Shown here: in pieces, positions 51,671-59,169 of the stretch | Layout of the letters: each line of letters starts with the position of its first letter | How positions within the stretch are numbered: position 1 is the first letter of the stretch | NCBI GenBank assembly: GCA_964428335.1 | Contig: CAYRXW010000004.1 | Coordinates: 62,001 to 126,000, forward strand | Length of the DNA: 64,000 bases | From: GW2011-AR15 sp964428335 | GTDB taxonomy: Archaea > Nanobdellota > Nanobdellia > Woesearchaeales > GW2011-AR15 | Direction: 5' to 3' | Translations under genes and position numbers: made by a program | The notes under the pieces: generated by a model | The model's database searches: none | What the model was told of the DNA's origin: nothing | Seen by the model: only the letters and a program-made list of their open reading frames with translations

Positions 51671-52975
51671 CTAAATATAGCTTTTTACTATGTTTTCTAC
51701 ACCATTTATAAAGTCAAAAAGCCCACTTTTTGTATGTCTTGAAGTCACTGTCCCAAACAATCCGTCAAAGTTTTGGTTCCCTATTTGTCTTTCCTGATAA
51801 GCTCTTATATAGTCATATCCTGTCATAAGATAACCATTTTTGCTTTTCCCAAGGTTCATAATTTCAGCAAGTTTTCTGTTTGCAATTGAATAACCTGATC
51901 TAACACCATATGCAACCCTTCTTCCTCCAGAAGTATAATTCTCTAAAAAACTGCTATTATCTATTCTTTCTTTAATTTCCGCTGTAAGAATAGCCTTATA
52001 TTTACCTGTTTTCAAGAAATAATCCAGTCCTATAAAGTTTACAATAAAATATACTACAAGTTCCGGAGCAAGATCTTTTGAGCTGAAAATGCTCTCCCGC
52101 TGAAGAAGATGCTGCCTGGTTTCATAATCTTGCTTTATAATGCTTGCATCCTTGACTAAAAGAAAGCTTCCAGGATATGGTCCTCCCTGTTTTTGTATAT
52201 CTACTACAATCATGTCTACATAAGGGTTTGAGAAATCATATCTCCCAGTGATTCCCTGCGCCAGATGGGCATCCCATTCAGAGCTTGCATCAACTATCAG
52301 CTTTGGGCTGCTGTTTTGATATTTTTCTATCAATCTTATTATATCCTTTCCATTTGTATGCGCTACTCCTCTCTCCCCATCTCCACCAAAAATGAGTGTA
52401 GCTGCAACTCTCTTTTTAGTCAGATTAGAAAGTTTTTTCTCAAGATCATTTAGATCAGGTTCGAAAGTCTTCCTGTCTAAATCATAATATATTATTCTTT
52501 CTGAACCAAAAAACATTATCTTCTTAATCTTTTCAAAAATAAACTTTGCAGAGATGGGTGCAAGAAACACAAAATCATAACCCTCTGACACAGCTTTTGG
52601 TATTCCGTCATCCAATAGGCTACGTCTGCAAAATGATTCATAGTCAGAATTTAGTGCTGCTGTAATGCCCTGCAGGATAGAATATGTTGCGCTCTGTGAA
52701 GATATAACTCCAAAGCCAGAACTGTCTTTTAGCCCTAATAGCTCACAGGAGATTTTTTTCATTGATTCCCAGAATAAAAGATATGAATTTTCAGTATAGA
52801 ATGTCGAAAGACCGTTTAGATTTGCTGAAAGATACTGTTCTTTTAGGAGTTCTGCCATCCAGTCCTGCATATTTTCTATTGGATAAGCCAGGTTTTTGTC
52901 TGGAGTTTCCAAAATATATTTGTTGCCTTTTGAAAATTCCTCTATAGCTTGCGCTATTTTTATGAAATCTGTCAT
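51671..52975 (-). CDS. PLP-dependent decarboxylase-like enzyme (fold type I)
   Basis: Fold type I PLP enzyme of 434 aa, closest in layout to group II decarboxylases (GAD/tyrosine decarboxylase-like). Visible features: an N-terminal arm ending ENMQDWMAELLKEQYL; SSQSATYSILQGITAAL near residues 92-108, the phosphate-binding region; VDASSEWDAHLAQG near 232, the cofactor Asp segment; and VVDIQKQGGPYPGSFLL near 257-273 with the probable Schiff-base Lys. The substrate is unknown. It is third in a reverse-strand operon, 8 bp after the RHH-like gene, and the operon diverges from the second tandem Lrp regulator, which often controls amino-acid metabolism genes. Confidence 0.78.
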   Translation of the reverse strand: MTDFIKIAQAIEEFSKGNKYILETPDKNLAYPIENMQDWMAELLKEQYLSANLNGLSTFYTENSYLLFWESMKKISCELLGLKDSSGFGVISSQSATYSILQGITAALNSDYESFCRRSLLDDGIPKAVSEGYDFVFLAPISAKFIFEKIKKIMFFGSERIIYYDLDRKTFEPDLNDLEKKLSNLTKKRVAATLIFGGDGERGVAHTNGKDIIRLIEKYQNSSPKLIVDASSEWDAHLAQGITGRYDFSNPYVDMIVVDIQKQGGPYPGSFLLVKDASIIKQDYETRQHLLQRESIFSSKDLAPELVVYFIVNFIGLDYFLKTGKYKAILTAEIKERIDNSSFLENYTSGGRRVAYGVRSGYSIANRKLAEIMNLGKSKNGYLMTGYDYIRAYQERQIGNQNFDGLFGTVTSRHTKSGLFDFINGVENIVKSYI

Positions 52976-52983
52976 TTTGAAAA

Positions 52984-53250
52984 CTATTTGTTTCTGAACA
53001 CTTCTTCATCCACAAAATACATATCCAGCATATGGTCAATGAACCCATCAAATGAGTGAAGCTCTGACTTTGAGAATTCAAGCCTTGCCTTGGCCCTGAT
53101 TAATTTATTATATGTCTCTGGCTTGAGTTTTATAGTCTTCAAATCATACTTCATGTTTCCAGTTATTTCATCCATTTTCATCTTTACCTTATCATGCTTT
53201 TTTAGTTTTATTGAGAAAAGGTGGAAATTTTCCACTTTTTCTAAACTCAT
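52984..53250 (-). CDS. Small ribbon-helix-helix-like protein (88 aa)
   Basis: Small basic protein whose second half, KTIKLKPETYNKLIRAKARL then SFDGFIDHMLDMYF, matches the strand-helix-helix order of RHH/VapB-type DNA-binding proteins. The N-terminal 40 residues are extra. Its ATG overlaps the upstream stop by one base (TAATG at 53248-53252), and the PLP gene starts 8 bp after its stop. A palindrome, GTGGAAATTTTCCAC (53221-53235), lies within its first codons and could be its own operator. RHH proteins are often antitoxins, but no toxin-like partner is recognisable, so a local repressor is more likely. Confidence 0.6.
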   Translation of the reverse strand: MSLEKVENFHLFSIKLKKHDKVKMKMDEITGNMKYDLKTIKLKPETYNKLIRAKARLEFSKSELHSFDGFIDHMLDMYFVDEEVFRNK

Positions 53251-53633
53251 TATTTATCCTGTATTTTTGGCACACCTGCCATGTACTTATCTATCAAGCC
53301 AGCCATGTAATCTATCTCATTTTCAGAAAATCCAAATTCTGATGGAACATAAGGGTAATGGCTGGAAGGAGTGTCTAGTCTGTATGCATTTTCTCCTTCA
53401 TATCCTATTCCGTGTGAAACATATTTAACATGTGTCTGGAAGTCAGAATTATGTTTGAGGTTATAGGCAATGTTTCTGTCAGGATAATGCTTGCTTGCAA
53501 AATCAAGTTCAGCTATTAACCTACCAATGATATGTTTATGCAGGCTAAATTCCCTTCTTGATTCTGAAAAAAAGCTGCTTAACAGTTCAATTCTTTTTTC
53601 TAATTTTAATTTCTTATTATCTTTTAATGACAT
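53250..53633 (-). CDS. Hypothetical protein, first in PLP operon (127 aa)
   Basis: Unrecognised soluble protein. It is helical at both ends (LEKRIELLSSFFSESRREF, then NEIDYMAGLIDKYMAG) with a polar, aromatic centre containing HGIGYEGENAYRLDTPSSHY. I choose ATG 53633, which has GAGGTGA directly upstream; a GTG at 53642 belongs to that ribosome site. It is coupled by TAATG to the RHH-like gene and through it to the PLP enzyme. The leader before it holds an inverted repeat GAGAAAA/TTTTCTC (53653-53674). Confidence 0.55.
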   Translation of the reverse strand: MSLKDNKKLKLEKRIELLSSFFSESRREFSLHKHIIGRLIAELDFASKHYPDRNIAYNLKHNSDFQTHVKYVSHGIGYEGENAYRLDTPSSHYPYVPSEFGFSENEIDYMAGLIDKYMAGVPKIQDK

Positions 53634-53730
53634 TTTTTTCACCTCAATCTCAGAGAAAACATCTACATTTTCTCTTTTATCATTAAAAAGTGGTATTAAT
53701 GCATATTATATAAAATATATTATCAAATTT

Positions 53731-53777
53731 TTTGCTATTTTAGTAATATTTATATATAAACATGTAATAAAAGCAAA
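53731..53777. promoter_or_regulatory. Inverted repeat around the second tandem-Lrp promoter
   Basis: Arms TTTGCT (53731-53736) and AGCAAA (53772-53777) flank the TATA element TTTATATATAAA (53749-53760); the ATG is at 53782. The layout is the same as at the first tandem Lrp gene (arms around the TATA box, ending just before or at the start), which supports autoregulation. The PLP operon diverges from here. Confidence 0.5.
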
Positions 53778-53781
53778 TTAT

Positions 53782-54750
53782 ATGGTCATAAAATTAGAAA
53801 TTAAAGATAAAAAAATATTAAGTGAGTTAGATATGGACGCTAGACAGCCAATTTCTGTCATAGCTAAAAGAGTGGGGCTTTCAAGGCAAGTGACAGAATA
53901 TCGGATTAAAAGATTGGAAATAGCGGGCATAATTAAAGGATATTTTCCTGTAATAAACCACTTCTCTCTTGGATTTAGGACATTAAGGTTGAGGATAATT
54001 CTCCAAAACAGCAATGTGGAAATAGAAAAAAGAATAATAAATTATTATCAAAAACATGAAAAGATTGCATGGATAGTACATGTTGAAGGCATATGGGATT
54101 TAGCAATAGGATTTTATGTTAAAAATATCAACGAAGAGTTAAAAATATTGGAAGAATTAATGGATAATTTTGGCTCCAACATTCATGAAAAGCACATATC
54201 ATATCCCTGCTTTATCATTCATCTGAATAATAAACTTATACTAAATTATGCAGGGAAAATAAAAAAATGGACTGTAAGTGATCAAGGAAAAATAGATTTA
54301 GAAGAAATGGATAAAAAAATCCTGGAATATATTTCTAAGAAAGGAAATGAGAGCATCATAAATATATCTGCAAAACTTGGCATTCCACTGAGAAAGGTTA
54401 GAAATAGACTGGAATTTTTTCTAAAAAAACATATTGTACTTGGATTTAATGTAAAATTAGATTTGGCTAAACTTGGCATAACTCACTACAAGGTTTTAGT
54501 TAATTATTCAAAGTGCACAGCAAAAACTGAGTCAATGATGCTTTCATACCTTGAAAAAGAAGAGCATGTGGTTTATATTACCAAACCAATAGGCCAATAT
54601 GATCTTGAATTTGAAATCATAAGCAGGTCAACTGAAGAAAGCAGAAAACTGCTCCAGAACTTTAAAGAAAAATTTTATGAGTCAATCAAATTCATTCAAA
54701 TAAACAAGATACCTGAGATTAATCAACTGCTTGAAGAAGATGGTTTATAG
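53782..54750 (+). CDS. Second tandem Lrp/AsnC-type regulator (322 aa)
   Basis: Paralogue of the regulator at 39353-40381, again two Lrp units in one chain. First HTH: residues 6-60 (DKKILSELDMDARQPISVIA, RVGLSRQVTEYRIKRLE), then a RAM-like domain (HVEGIWDLAIGFYVKNI). Second HTH from about residue 172 (LEEMDKKILEYISKKGNESI, LGIPLRKVRNRLEFF), then YITKPIGQYDLEFEIISRS. I start at ATG 53782, about 27 bp after a TATA box; the open frame extends upstream but has no promoter there. It lies between the divergent PLP operon and the convergent methyltransferase-like gene, so it probably controls one or both. Confidence 0.85.
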   Translation: MVIKLEIKDKKILSELDMDARQPISVIAKRVGLSRQVTEYRIKRLEIAGIIKGYFPVINHFSLGFRTLRLRIILQNSNVEIEKRIINYYQKHEKIAWIVHVEGIWDLAIGFYVKNINEELKILEELMDNFGSNIHEKHISYPCFIIHLNNKLILNYAGKIKKWTVSDQGKIDLEEMDKKILEYISKKGNESIINISAKLGIPLRKVRNRLEFFLKKHIVLGFNVKLDLAKLGITHYKVLVNYSKCTAKTESMMLSYLEKEEHVVYITKPIGQYDLEFEIISRSTEESRKLLQNFKEKFYESIKFIQINKIPEINQLLEEDGL

Positions 54751-56633
54751 AATGCCATGCTAACATGATTATCTCTTTTTGATATTAATTTCTCTGAAGT
54801 CTTAAATCCAAAACTACACATTAGAGCAATCATCTCGCTTGGTGCGCTAGGCCTTGATTCAATTAGCTTCATTTCTTGGCCATGATAAACTTTAATATTT
54901 GAACCATTAAGGTCTAATTCAATATACTGACCTGTTGTGTCTTTTCTTAGATGATACTTATCAGGCAATATTCCTGAAACTAAGTCTATTGAACCATATA
55001 TCTCAAGTGTACCTTCAGGAGTAATATAATCCCTGGTTTTAAGCATCTCTTCAGGAAGACCAAAAAACCTTTGCATAAATTTAATGGGCATTAATCTTTT
55101 GTGGGAATAATCTATTGCTAATTTCTCTTCATCAAATTCAAAGACCAATACTTGTGGCGCATCAGAATCATAAATTAAGTTGCCAATAAAACTCTTAGGA
55201 TCTCTTATATTTGATATTAGGTTTCCTCCTATAAAAGTAATTCTTGCACAATTTTCAGTTCCCATTTCCTTATATTGGGATGATGTCAACGAATCAAGAT
55301 CGTTTGCATGTGAAGTGTATTCAATGCCATATTTTTTTGCAAGACCTAAAGCAAGTTCTCTCATCCCTTCCGAAAGCTCAATGGAATGAAGAGTTACTTC
55401 ACTTTTAGGCTTACTAGCCATAAGGCTTTCCATTATACATTTTCCTTTTAATAGTGAGCCGGATCCTGGATAAAACACTTCCCAATTATTATCAGGGAAT
55501 AGTTCTGATAATTCATTGGCAAAACCATTAAAATAAGCCATTTGCGCCCTTATTTCAGTTAAGTCTATGCTTCTGACTTTGTAAAATGATCTTGCTATTT
55601 CTGAAGGCCTGTACATTTCCTTCATATATGGCACTAAATCTGGTGTCTCCTTTGATTCAAAATGAGGTTTAATCACTTGTGTTAGTTGTTCCCTTATTTC
55701 CTGAAAAATTAGATATTCCCTATTAACTAAATCAAGTACATTATCAATATAATTTTTTAAGCCTAATATCTCAATCTGTTCTTCAATAAGTTTAGCAGAT
55801 GGGCTATCAATTCCAAAATATTCTGTATACAATCTTCCCATTAAGAGCTGCGGAAACATGGGATGGATATTATCCTGAAGACCTATTGCCAATTCTGCAA
55901 TATCATAAAACTTCTGCAGAGTTTCCATAATATGTGGAAAATAACCTTTAGGGTTATTCTTAAGTCCAAAAAGTTGTGGACTGTCTCGTTCAAGATGTAC
56001 TAATCCAGAAGCATATCCTAAAATTGAGTTGGCAAAATCCCATCCAATAAGTTCATTTTCTGTATTTTCTGTTAAAGAGACTATTTTCTTAATATAAATT
56101 ATACAGGTTTTTGCAATTTCATGGCCAATCAGTAATGCCTGTGAACTGGACACTGACATTATATAATTTACATGCTCAGATAGAGGAAAATTTCCAAGCT
56201 CTTTATAACTTGATAAATCCTCAATTGGAGCTGCCTCAGAATCATTTATTTTTTTTAATCTTAATTTTGATAAGGTTTCTTCTTCATATTTTTCAAATCC
56301 GAATAAAGTCATTGCAAATACGGATTTTGCAAGACCAGCATTTCTTTCAGATTCTATCTGTGGAATTAATCTGTGTATTTTAGCAAGTGCAATATATTCA
56401 CTTAAATTTGAGCCATTATTCTGTAATATGCCATCATAAACTATTAGCCAATACCTAAAATCATTATCCTTTAATTCAAGAAAGTATTCTCTGGCAGATA
56501 AAAGCTCTGACATCAATAAATCCAATTCAAGTGCACTGCACTGTTCCAAAATTTTATTTGGTTCTGGAATTGAAGCAAATAATTGGAAAGGTGTCAGTTC
56601 CCCGTTTTGGAGTTTTGATTTAGTTGCTAACAT
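54723..56633 (-). CDS. Large protein with EgtD-like methyltransferase domain (636 aa)
   Basis: The N-terminal 370 residues are helical and unrecognised. From about residue 385 the sequence follows a Rossmann methyltransferase like the EgtD/DUF2260 group: NWEVFYPGSGSLLKG (SAM-binding glycine loop), LHSIELSEGMRELALGLAKK (second strand), ARITFIGGNLISNIRDP (in place of EgtD F-x-GS-x-x-GN), and QVLVFEFDEEKLA. The product of such enzymes is usually a methylated small molecule or amino acid; the substrate is unknown. It is followed upstream, 6 bp away on the same strand, by a small membrane protein whose relatives also sit beside large soluble genes. Confidence 0.6.
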   Translation of the reverse strand: MLATKSKLQNGELTPFQLFASIPEPNKILEQCSALELDLLMSELLSAREYFLELKDNDFRYWLIVYDGILQNNGSNLSEYIALAKIHRLIPQIESERNAGLAKSVFAMTLFGFEKYEEETLSKLRLKKINDSEAAPIEDLSSYKELGNFPLSEHVNYIMSVSSSQALLIGHEIAKTCIIYIKKIVSLTENTENELIGWDFANSILGYASGLVHLERDSPQLFGLKNNPKGYFPHIMETLQKFYDIAELAIGLQDNIHPMFPQLLMGRLYTEYFGIDSPSAKLIEEQIEILGLKNYIDNVLDLVNREYLIFQEIREQLTQVIKPHFESKETPDLVPYMKEMYRPSEIARSFYKVRSIDLTEIRAQMAYFNGFANELSELFPDNNWEVFYPGSGSLLKGKCIMESLMASKPKSEVTLHSIELSEGMRELALGLAKKYGIEYTSHANDLDSLTSSQYKEMGTENCARITFIGGNLISNIRDPKSFIGNLIYDSDAPQVLVFEFDEEKLAIDYSHKRLMPIKFMQRFFGLPEEMLKTRDYITPEGTLEIYGSIDLVSGILPDKYHLRKDTTGQYIELDLNGSNIKVYHGQEMKLIESRPSAPSEMIALMCSFGFKTSEKLISKRDNHVSMAFYKPSSSSS

Positions 56634-56639
56634 TTTTTA

Positions 56640-57188
56640 TCATCTCAATGCTCCATATATCAAATTTCCAAATGTCGAAAATATTATTAAATTAAAAACT
56701 AAATTTATAACTCCAGTAAATATTGTATCTTTAAGATCGAATCCCAATAACACCCATCCAATGCTTATTAATGACAATGAAATTATTCTAACAATTAATG
56801 ACAATAAAACTATGCTTAAATTAAAAGCAAATAGAATGGGTGATAATGTAGCGCTAATAATTATCCCAATTATAGTGATTATAGAATAAGGCGTAATTTG
56901 GCCAACTAAATACTGACCAATTATATATGAAGTTATTCCAACTGCTATGCCAATTATATTTCCAAATAAGAGTGATGACATTAATGTTGAAAAAAACACT
57001 AATTCTATGCCAAAATATTTAACATATCTCTGATAGGATAAGGAGTAGACACCAATAAATATTAAAGCAATACATATACCTAAAGTCCTGAAAAAAGGAA
57101 TAAAAAATAGCATTATTAATGCTGGAATTACTAAAAAGTATTTTGCATAATTGTTTACAAAGTTAAATGATTTTGTTTTTAGTTTCAT
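56640..57188 (-). CDS. Small membrane protein (paralogue 3)
   Basis: Membrane protein of 182 aa with five or six helices, unknown function. The C-terminus NLVFNLIIFSTFGNLIYGAL closely matches that of 12173-12748. It is first in a two-gene operon with the methyltransferase-like protein (6-bp gap). The promoter region reads GGAAAGATTTATAAAATG on the reverse strand (57217-57234), a purine-rich BRE plus TATA of the kind also seen at the 691-aa gene. The recurrent pairing of this membrane family with a large cytosolic protein suggests a complex, though partners differ. Confidence 0.65.
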   Translation of the reverse strand: MKLKTKSFNFVNNYAKYFLVIPALIMLFFIPFFRTLGICIALIFIGVYSLSYQRYVKYFGIELVFFSTLMSSLLFGNIIGIAVGITSYIIGQYLVGQITPYSIITIIGIIISATLSPILFAFNLSIVLLSLIVRIISLSLISIGWVLLGFDLKDTIFTGVINLVFNLIIFSTFGNLIYGALR

Positions 57189-57319
57189 GTTAGGCTTATT
57201 ACTCTAAAATATATCTTTCATTTTATAAATCTTTCCATTTTTCACTACTAAATAATAGTAAATTATTATTCACAACCTTTATTAACCTCTAAGCCCATAA
57301 AATTTTCAGGTGAATATTC

Positions 57320-57889
57320 ATGAAGCTAAAAATAGGTGTTATGGGTTCTGCTGCTGATGTCAAAGATGCTGTCCTTAAAGAGAGGGCAAGAGAAGTCGGA
57401 AGGGAGATTGCAAGGCATAATTGCATCCTCGTGAATGGAGCAACAACAGGCATGCCAAATGAAGCTGCAATAGGCTGCAAGGAAGAGGATGGCTTTGTCA
57501 TGGGAGTAAGCCCTGCAATGGATTTAAATGACCATGCAAAGAACTGGAAGCTTCCATATAAGGAATACGACCTGATTGTTTATACAGGACAGGGCTTTAT
57601 GTATCGTGACATCCTTAATATCAGGACTTCTGATGCCATAGTCTTTTTACGTGGGTCTGTTGGCACATTGAATGAATTTACAATAGGTTTTGAAGAAGGA
57701 AAAGTCATGGGAATACTTGAGGATATGGGAGGGATTTCAAGCTTTTTTGACGAGATAATCCAGATATCTGAAAAAAAGACAGGCGCAGTCATAATTTATG
57801 AGAAAGATCCTAAAGTGCTTATAAGAAAGCTTGTCCAGGAAGTAGAGAAAAGGAACAAGAACCCAAGGAAATTCAAGGCAAAAGGCTAG
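57320..57889 (+). CDS. LOG-family (SLOG) nucleotide-binding protein
   Basis: Protein of 189 aa of the TIGR00725/LOG type, often misannotated as lysine decarboxylase. Features: KIGVMGSAADVKD at the N-terminus, ILVNGATTGMPNEAAIGCKE near residues 36-55, and SDAIVFLRGSVGTLNEFTIGFEEGKV near 103-128, corresponding to the GGxGTxxE phosphoribohydrolase motif with RGSVGTLNE here. It probably binds or hydrolyses nucleoside 5'-monophosphates or related ligands; the changed first glycine makes catalysis less certain. Monocistronic, with an AGGTG ribosome site and tRNA-Ile just downstream. Confidence 0.85.
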   Translation: MKLKIGVMGSAADVKDAVLKERAREVGREIARHNCILVNGATTGMPNEAAIGCKEEDGFVMGVSPAMDLNDHAKNWKLPYKEYDLIVYTGQGFMYRDILNIRTSDAIVFLRGSVGTLNEFTIGFEEGKVMGILEDMGGISSFFDEIIQISEKKTGAVIIYEKDPKVLIRKLVQEVEKRNKNPRKFKAKG

Positions 57890-57931
57890 TAAGTTTTTTA
57901 AACCATGCTCTTTTTCTTTATTAACTATTTT

Positions 57932-58043
57932 GGGCCCGTAGCTTAGCCTGGTGGAGCGATGCTCTTATATGATCACGCTTCATTCACAAAATGAAGCAGC
58001 CTAAGCAAGGCATTGGTCGCCGGTTCAAATCCGGTCGGGCCCA
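57932..58043 (+). tRNA. tRNA-Ile (UAU) with intron
   Basis: Acceptor GGGCCCG pairs with CGGGCCC; discriminator A; no encoded CCA. D arm GCT...AGC, anticodon stem ATGCT/GGCAT (one T-G pair), T arm GCCGG-TTCAAAT-CCGGT. Removing the 38-nt intron at 37/38 gives loop CTTATAA and anticodon TAT, which reads AUA as Ile. The mature tRNA is 74 nt. Most archaea instead read AUA with a CAU tRNA carrying agmatidine; UAU is known from Nanoarchaeum and Korarchaeum. The 3' end continues into a 42-bp repeat. Confidence 0.88.
57970..58007 (+). other. 38-nt BHB intron in tRNA-Ile
   Basis: Loop bases CTTA pair with TAAG near the intron 3' end (central 4-bp helix), leaving bulges TA^T and CA^A. An internal 7-bp hairpin GCTTCAT/ATGAAGC closes the intron. 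The same CTTA/TAAG helix is used in the tRNA-Leu intron. Confidence 0.8.
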
Positions 58044-58069
58044 CATTTTTTTATATTTTTTATAGCACA
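58028..58069 (+). repeat. 42-bp direct repeat, copy 1 (includes tRNA-Ile 3' end)
   Basis: Starts within the T loop of tRNA-Ile and runs through its acceptor 3' strand and the following T-rich tail (AATCCGGTCGGGCCCACA, then TTTTTTTATATTTTTTATAGC and so on). Identical to 58136-58177. The T-rich tail is also the likely transcription terminator of the tRNA. Confidence 0.85.
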
Positions 58070-58135
58070 TTTTATGACCGGATTTGAACATGCTCTCACT
58101 GACGTTCATGCACCCACTCACTTCGTTCGCTAGGG
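58070..58135. other. 66-bp spacer with inverted copy of the tRNA T arm
   Basis: Between the two 42-bp repeats. GACCGGATTTGAAC (58076-58089) is the exact reverse complement of the tRNA T-loop/T-stem bases 58023-58036, so an imperfect cruciform with copy 2 is possible. The rest (CACTCACTTCGTTCGC near 58115-58130) has no coding potential. Confidence 0.6.
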
Positions 58136-58177
58136 AATCCGGTCGGGCCCACATTTTTTTATATTTTTTATAGCACA
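58136..58177 (+). repeat. 42-bp direct repeat, copy 2
   Basis: Perfect copy of 58028-58069, 108 bp downstream, carrying only the 3' end of tRNA-Ile and its tail. Duplicated tRNA 3' ends are the usual footprint of integrase-type attachment sites; here the region between the copies is only 66 bp, so it may be a collapsed element or a local duplication. Confidence 0.85.
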
Positions 58178-58207
58178 ATTAAAAAAAGATATATCAAAAA
58201 AACTCAA

Positions 58208-58504
58208 TCATTCCTTGCTTACAACTTCCTTCTCTAACTTTTTCACAAAGAAGTTCAGGCAATCAAGACCGCAGAAGCTTGCTTTCTTCTTGAAATCTGC
58301 ATTCCCAAAAATCAGGGTAAAAGGCGCTTCGATTTCCTTCACGTTATTTCCGCATGTCGGACAAGTCTTTTCCCCATGGAGATTCTCAATGCCTTTTCTC
58401 CTTGTCTGGATAAGCCTTGCAATGTTTCCTTCATATAGATCCTTTTCAATGGCCCTTAAATCCCTATAGTTCATCCCGCTTATCAGGTTTGACAGCTTGT
58501 TCAT
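58208..58504 (-). CDS. Small zinc-ribbon protein (98 aa)
   Basis: Cys-rich small protein with two CxxC-type pairs, CPTC near residue 48 and CGLDC near 78, forming a likely zinc ribbon or treble clef. The N-terminal 40 residues are helical (YRDLRAIEKDLYEGNIARLI). It follows the winged-helix regulator by 14 bp on the same strand, so they probably share a transcript. No family named; a transcription- or translation-associated accessory role is plausible only by fold. Confidence 0.65.
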   Translation of the reverse strand: MNKLSNLISGMNYRDLRAIEKDLYEGNIARLIQTRRKGIENLHGEKTCPTCGNNVKEIEAPFTLIFGNADFKKKASFCGLDCLNFFVKKLEKEVVSKE

Positions 58505-58518
58505 CTTTTTTCCTCGCC

Positions 58519-59169
58519 CTATCCTTTCTTTAGCCTCGTTAAGAATTCATTATCCTGGAGTATTAAAACTTTTTTAATCAGTGAAAGGAAATATTCATCC
58601 CTTCTATAAAACCCGGCTTCAAAATCCCCTGCTTTATGTATGTGCGCCTTTATTTTATAACTTGACTTATTCCATGATAATGTCTCATTGTTCAGATGCT
58701 CAAATTTTTCCGGTTCATTAGAAATAATCAGAATCTCAAAAGTCTCATCGTCTAAAGAAACATATCCAAATGTTGCATCCCTAAAATCAGCCTCATTTGC
58801 GCAAAATAGCTTTATCATAAGGCTTCCAGCATTCTTGTCGTTAATCATCATTGCCTTGAAGAAAAAAAGGTCATTTGAAAGCATCCTTTTCCCAATAACT
58901 GTCCTTGTTCCAAGGATAATATAGCAGAATTCTTTTTTCAAAGTATATAATTTTCTGGCTTTGGAAGGCGCCTTTGCAACGCTTGACTTTTCCACAAATC
59001 CCAGCGCCTCCAAAAGCCTTACTTGGGTGCTTATATTTGCTATAGTAGTATTAGTTTTTTTTGCGAGTTCCTTAGGTGAAAGAGGTGAATGGGAAAGCTC
59101 AGCAAGTATTTTCCACTTTGATTCTGTAAGTATTGACTCTATCTCCACAAAAGATTCAATAACATTCAA
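58519..59169 (-). CDS. ArsR/TrmB-like winged-helix regulator (216 aa)
   Basis: Transcription regulator with an N-terminal winged HTH: ESKWKILAELSHSPLSPKEL, then KKTNTTIANISTQVRLLEAL and GFVEKS, residues 15-65. The C-terminal 140 residues are an unrecognised sensor domain. The only in-frame start near the promoter is TTG at 59169; an ATG at 59165 is out of frame. It diverges from the alpha-glucan gene cluster, and the space between holds three AACTATTT repeats and two palindromes, so it probably represses itself and may control the glycogen genes. A zinc-ribbon gene follows in the same operon. Confidence 0.75.
   Translation of the reverse strand: MNVIESFVEIESILTESKWKILAELSHSPLSPKELAKKTNTTIANISTQVRLLEALGFVEKSSVAKAPSKARKLYTLKKEFCYIILGTRTVIGKRMLSNDLFFFKAMMINDKNAGSLMIKLFCANEADFRDATFGYVSLDDETFEILIISNEPEKFEHLNNETLSWNKSSYKIKAHIHKAGDFEAGFYRRDEYFLSLIKKVLILQDNEFLTRLKKG

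Noticed and set aside
52984..53633. Toxin-antitoxin pair (RHH-like protein with the 127-aa protein)
   Set aside because: The 127-aa protein has no nuclease, kinase or acetyltransferase motif and the genes are coupled to a PLP enzyme, so a local repressor is more likely.
57984..58178. 64-codon reverse ORF across tRNA-Ile and the 42-bp repeats, with a duplicated peptide ending ARPDLNRRP
   Set aside because: It is the antisense of the tRNA and its repeat; the peptide ARPDLNRRP is a classic false translation of tRNA DNA.
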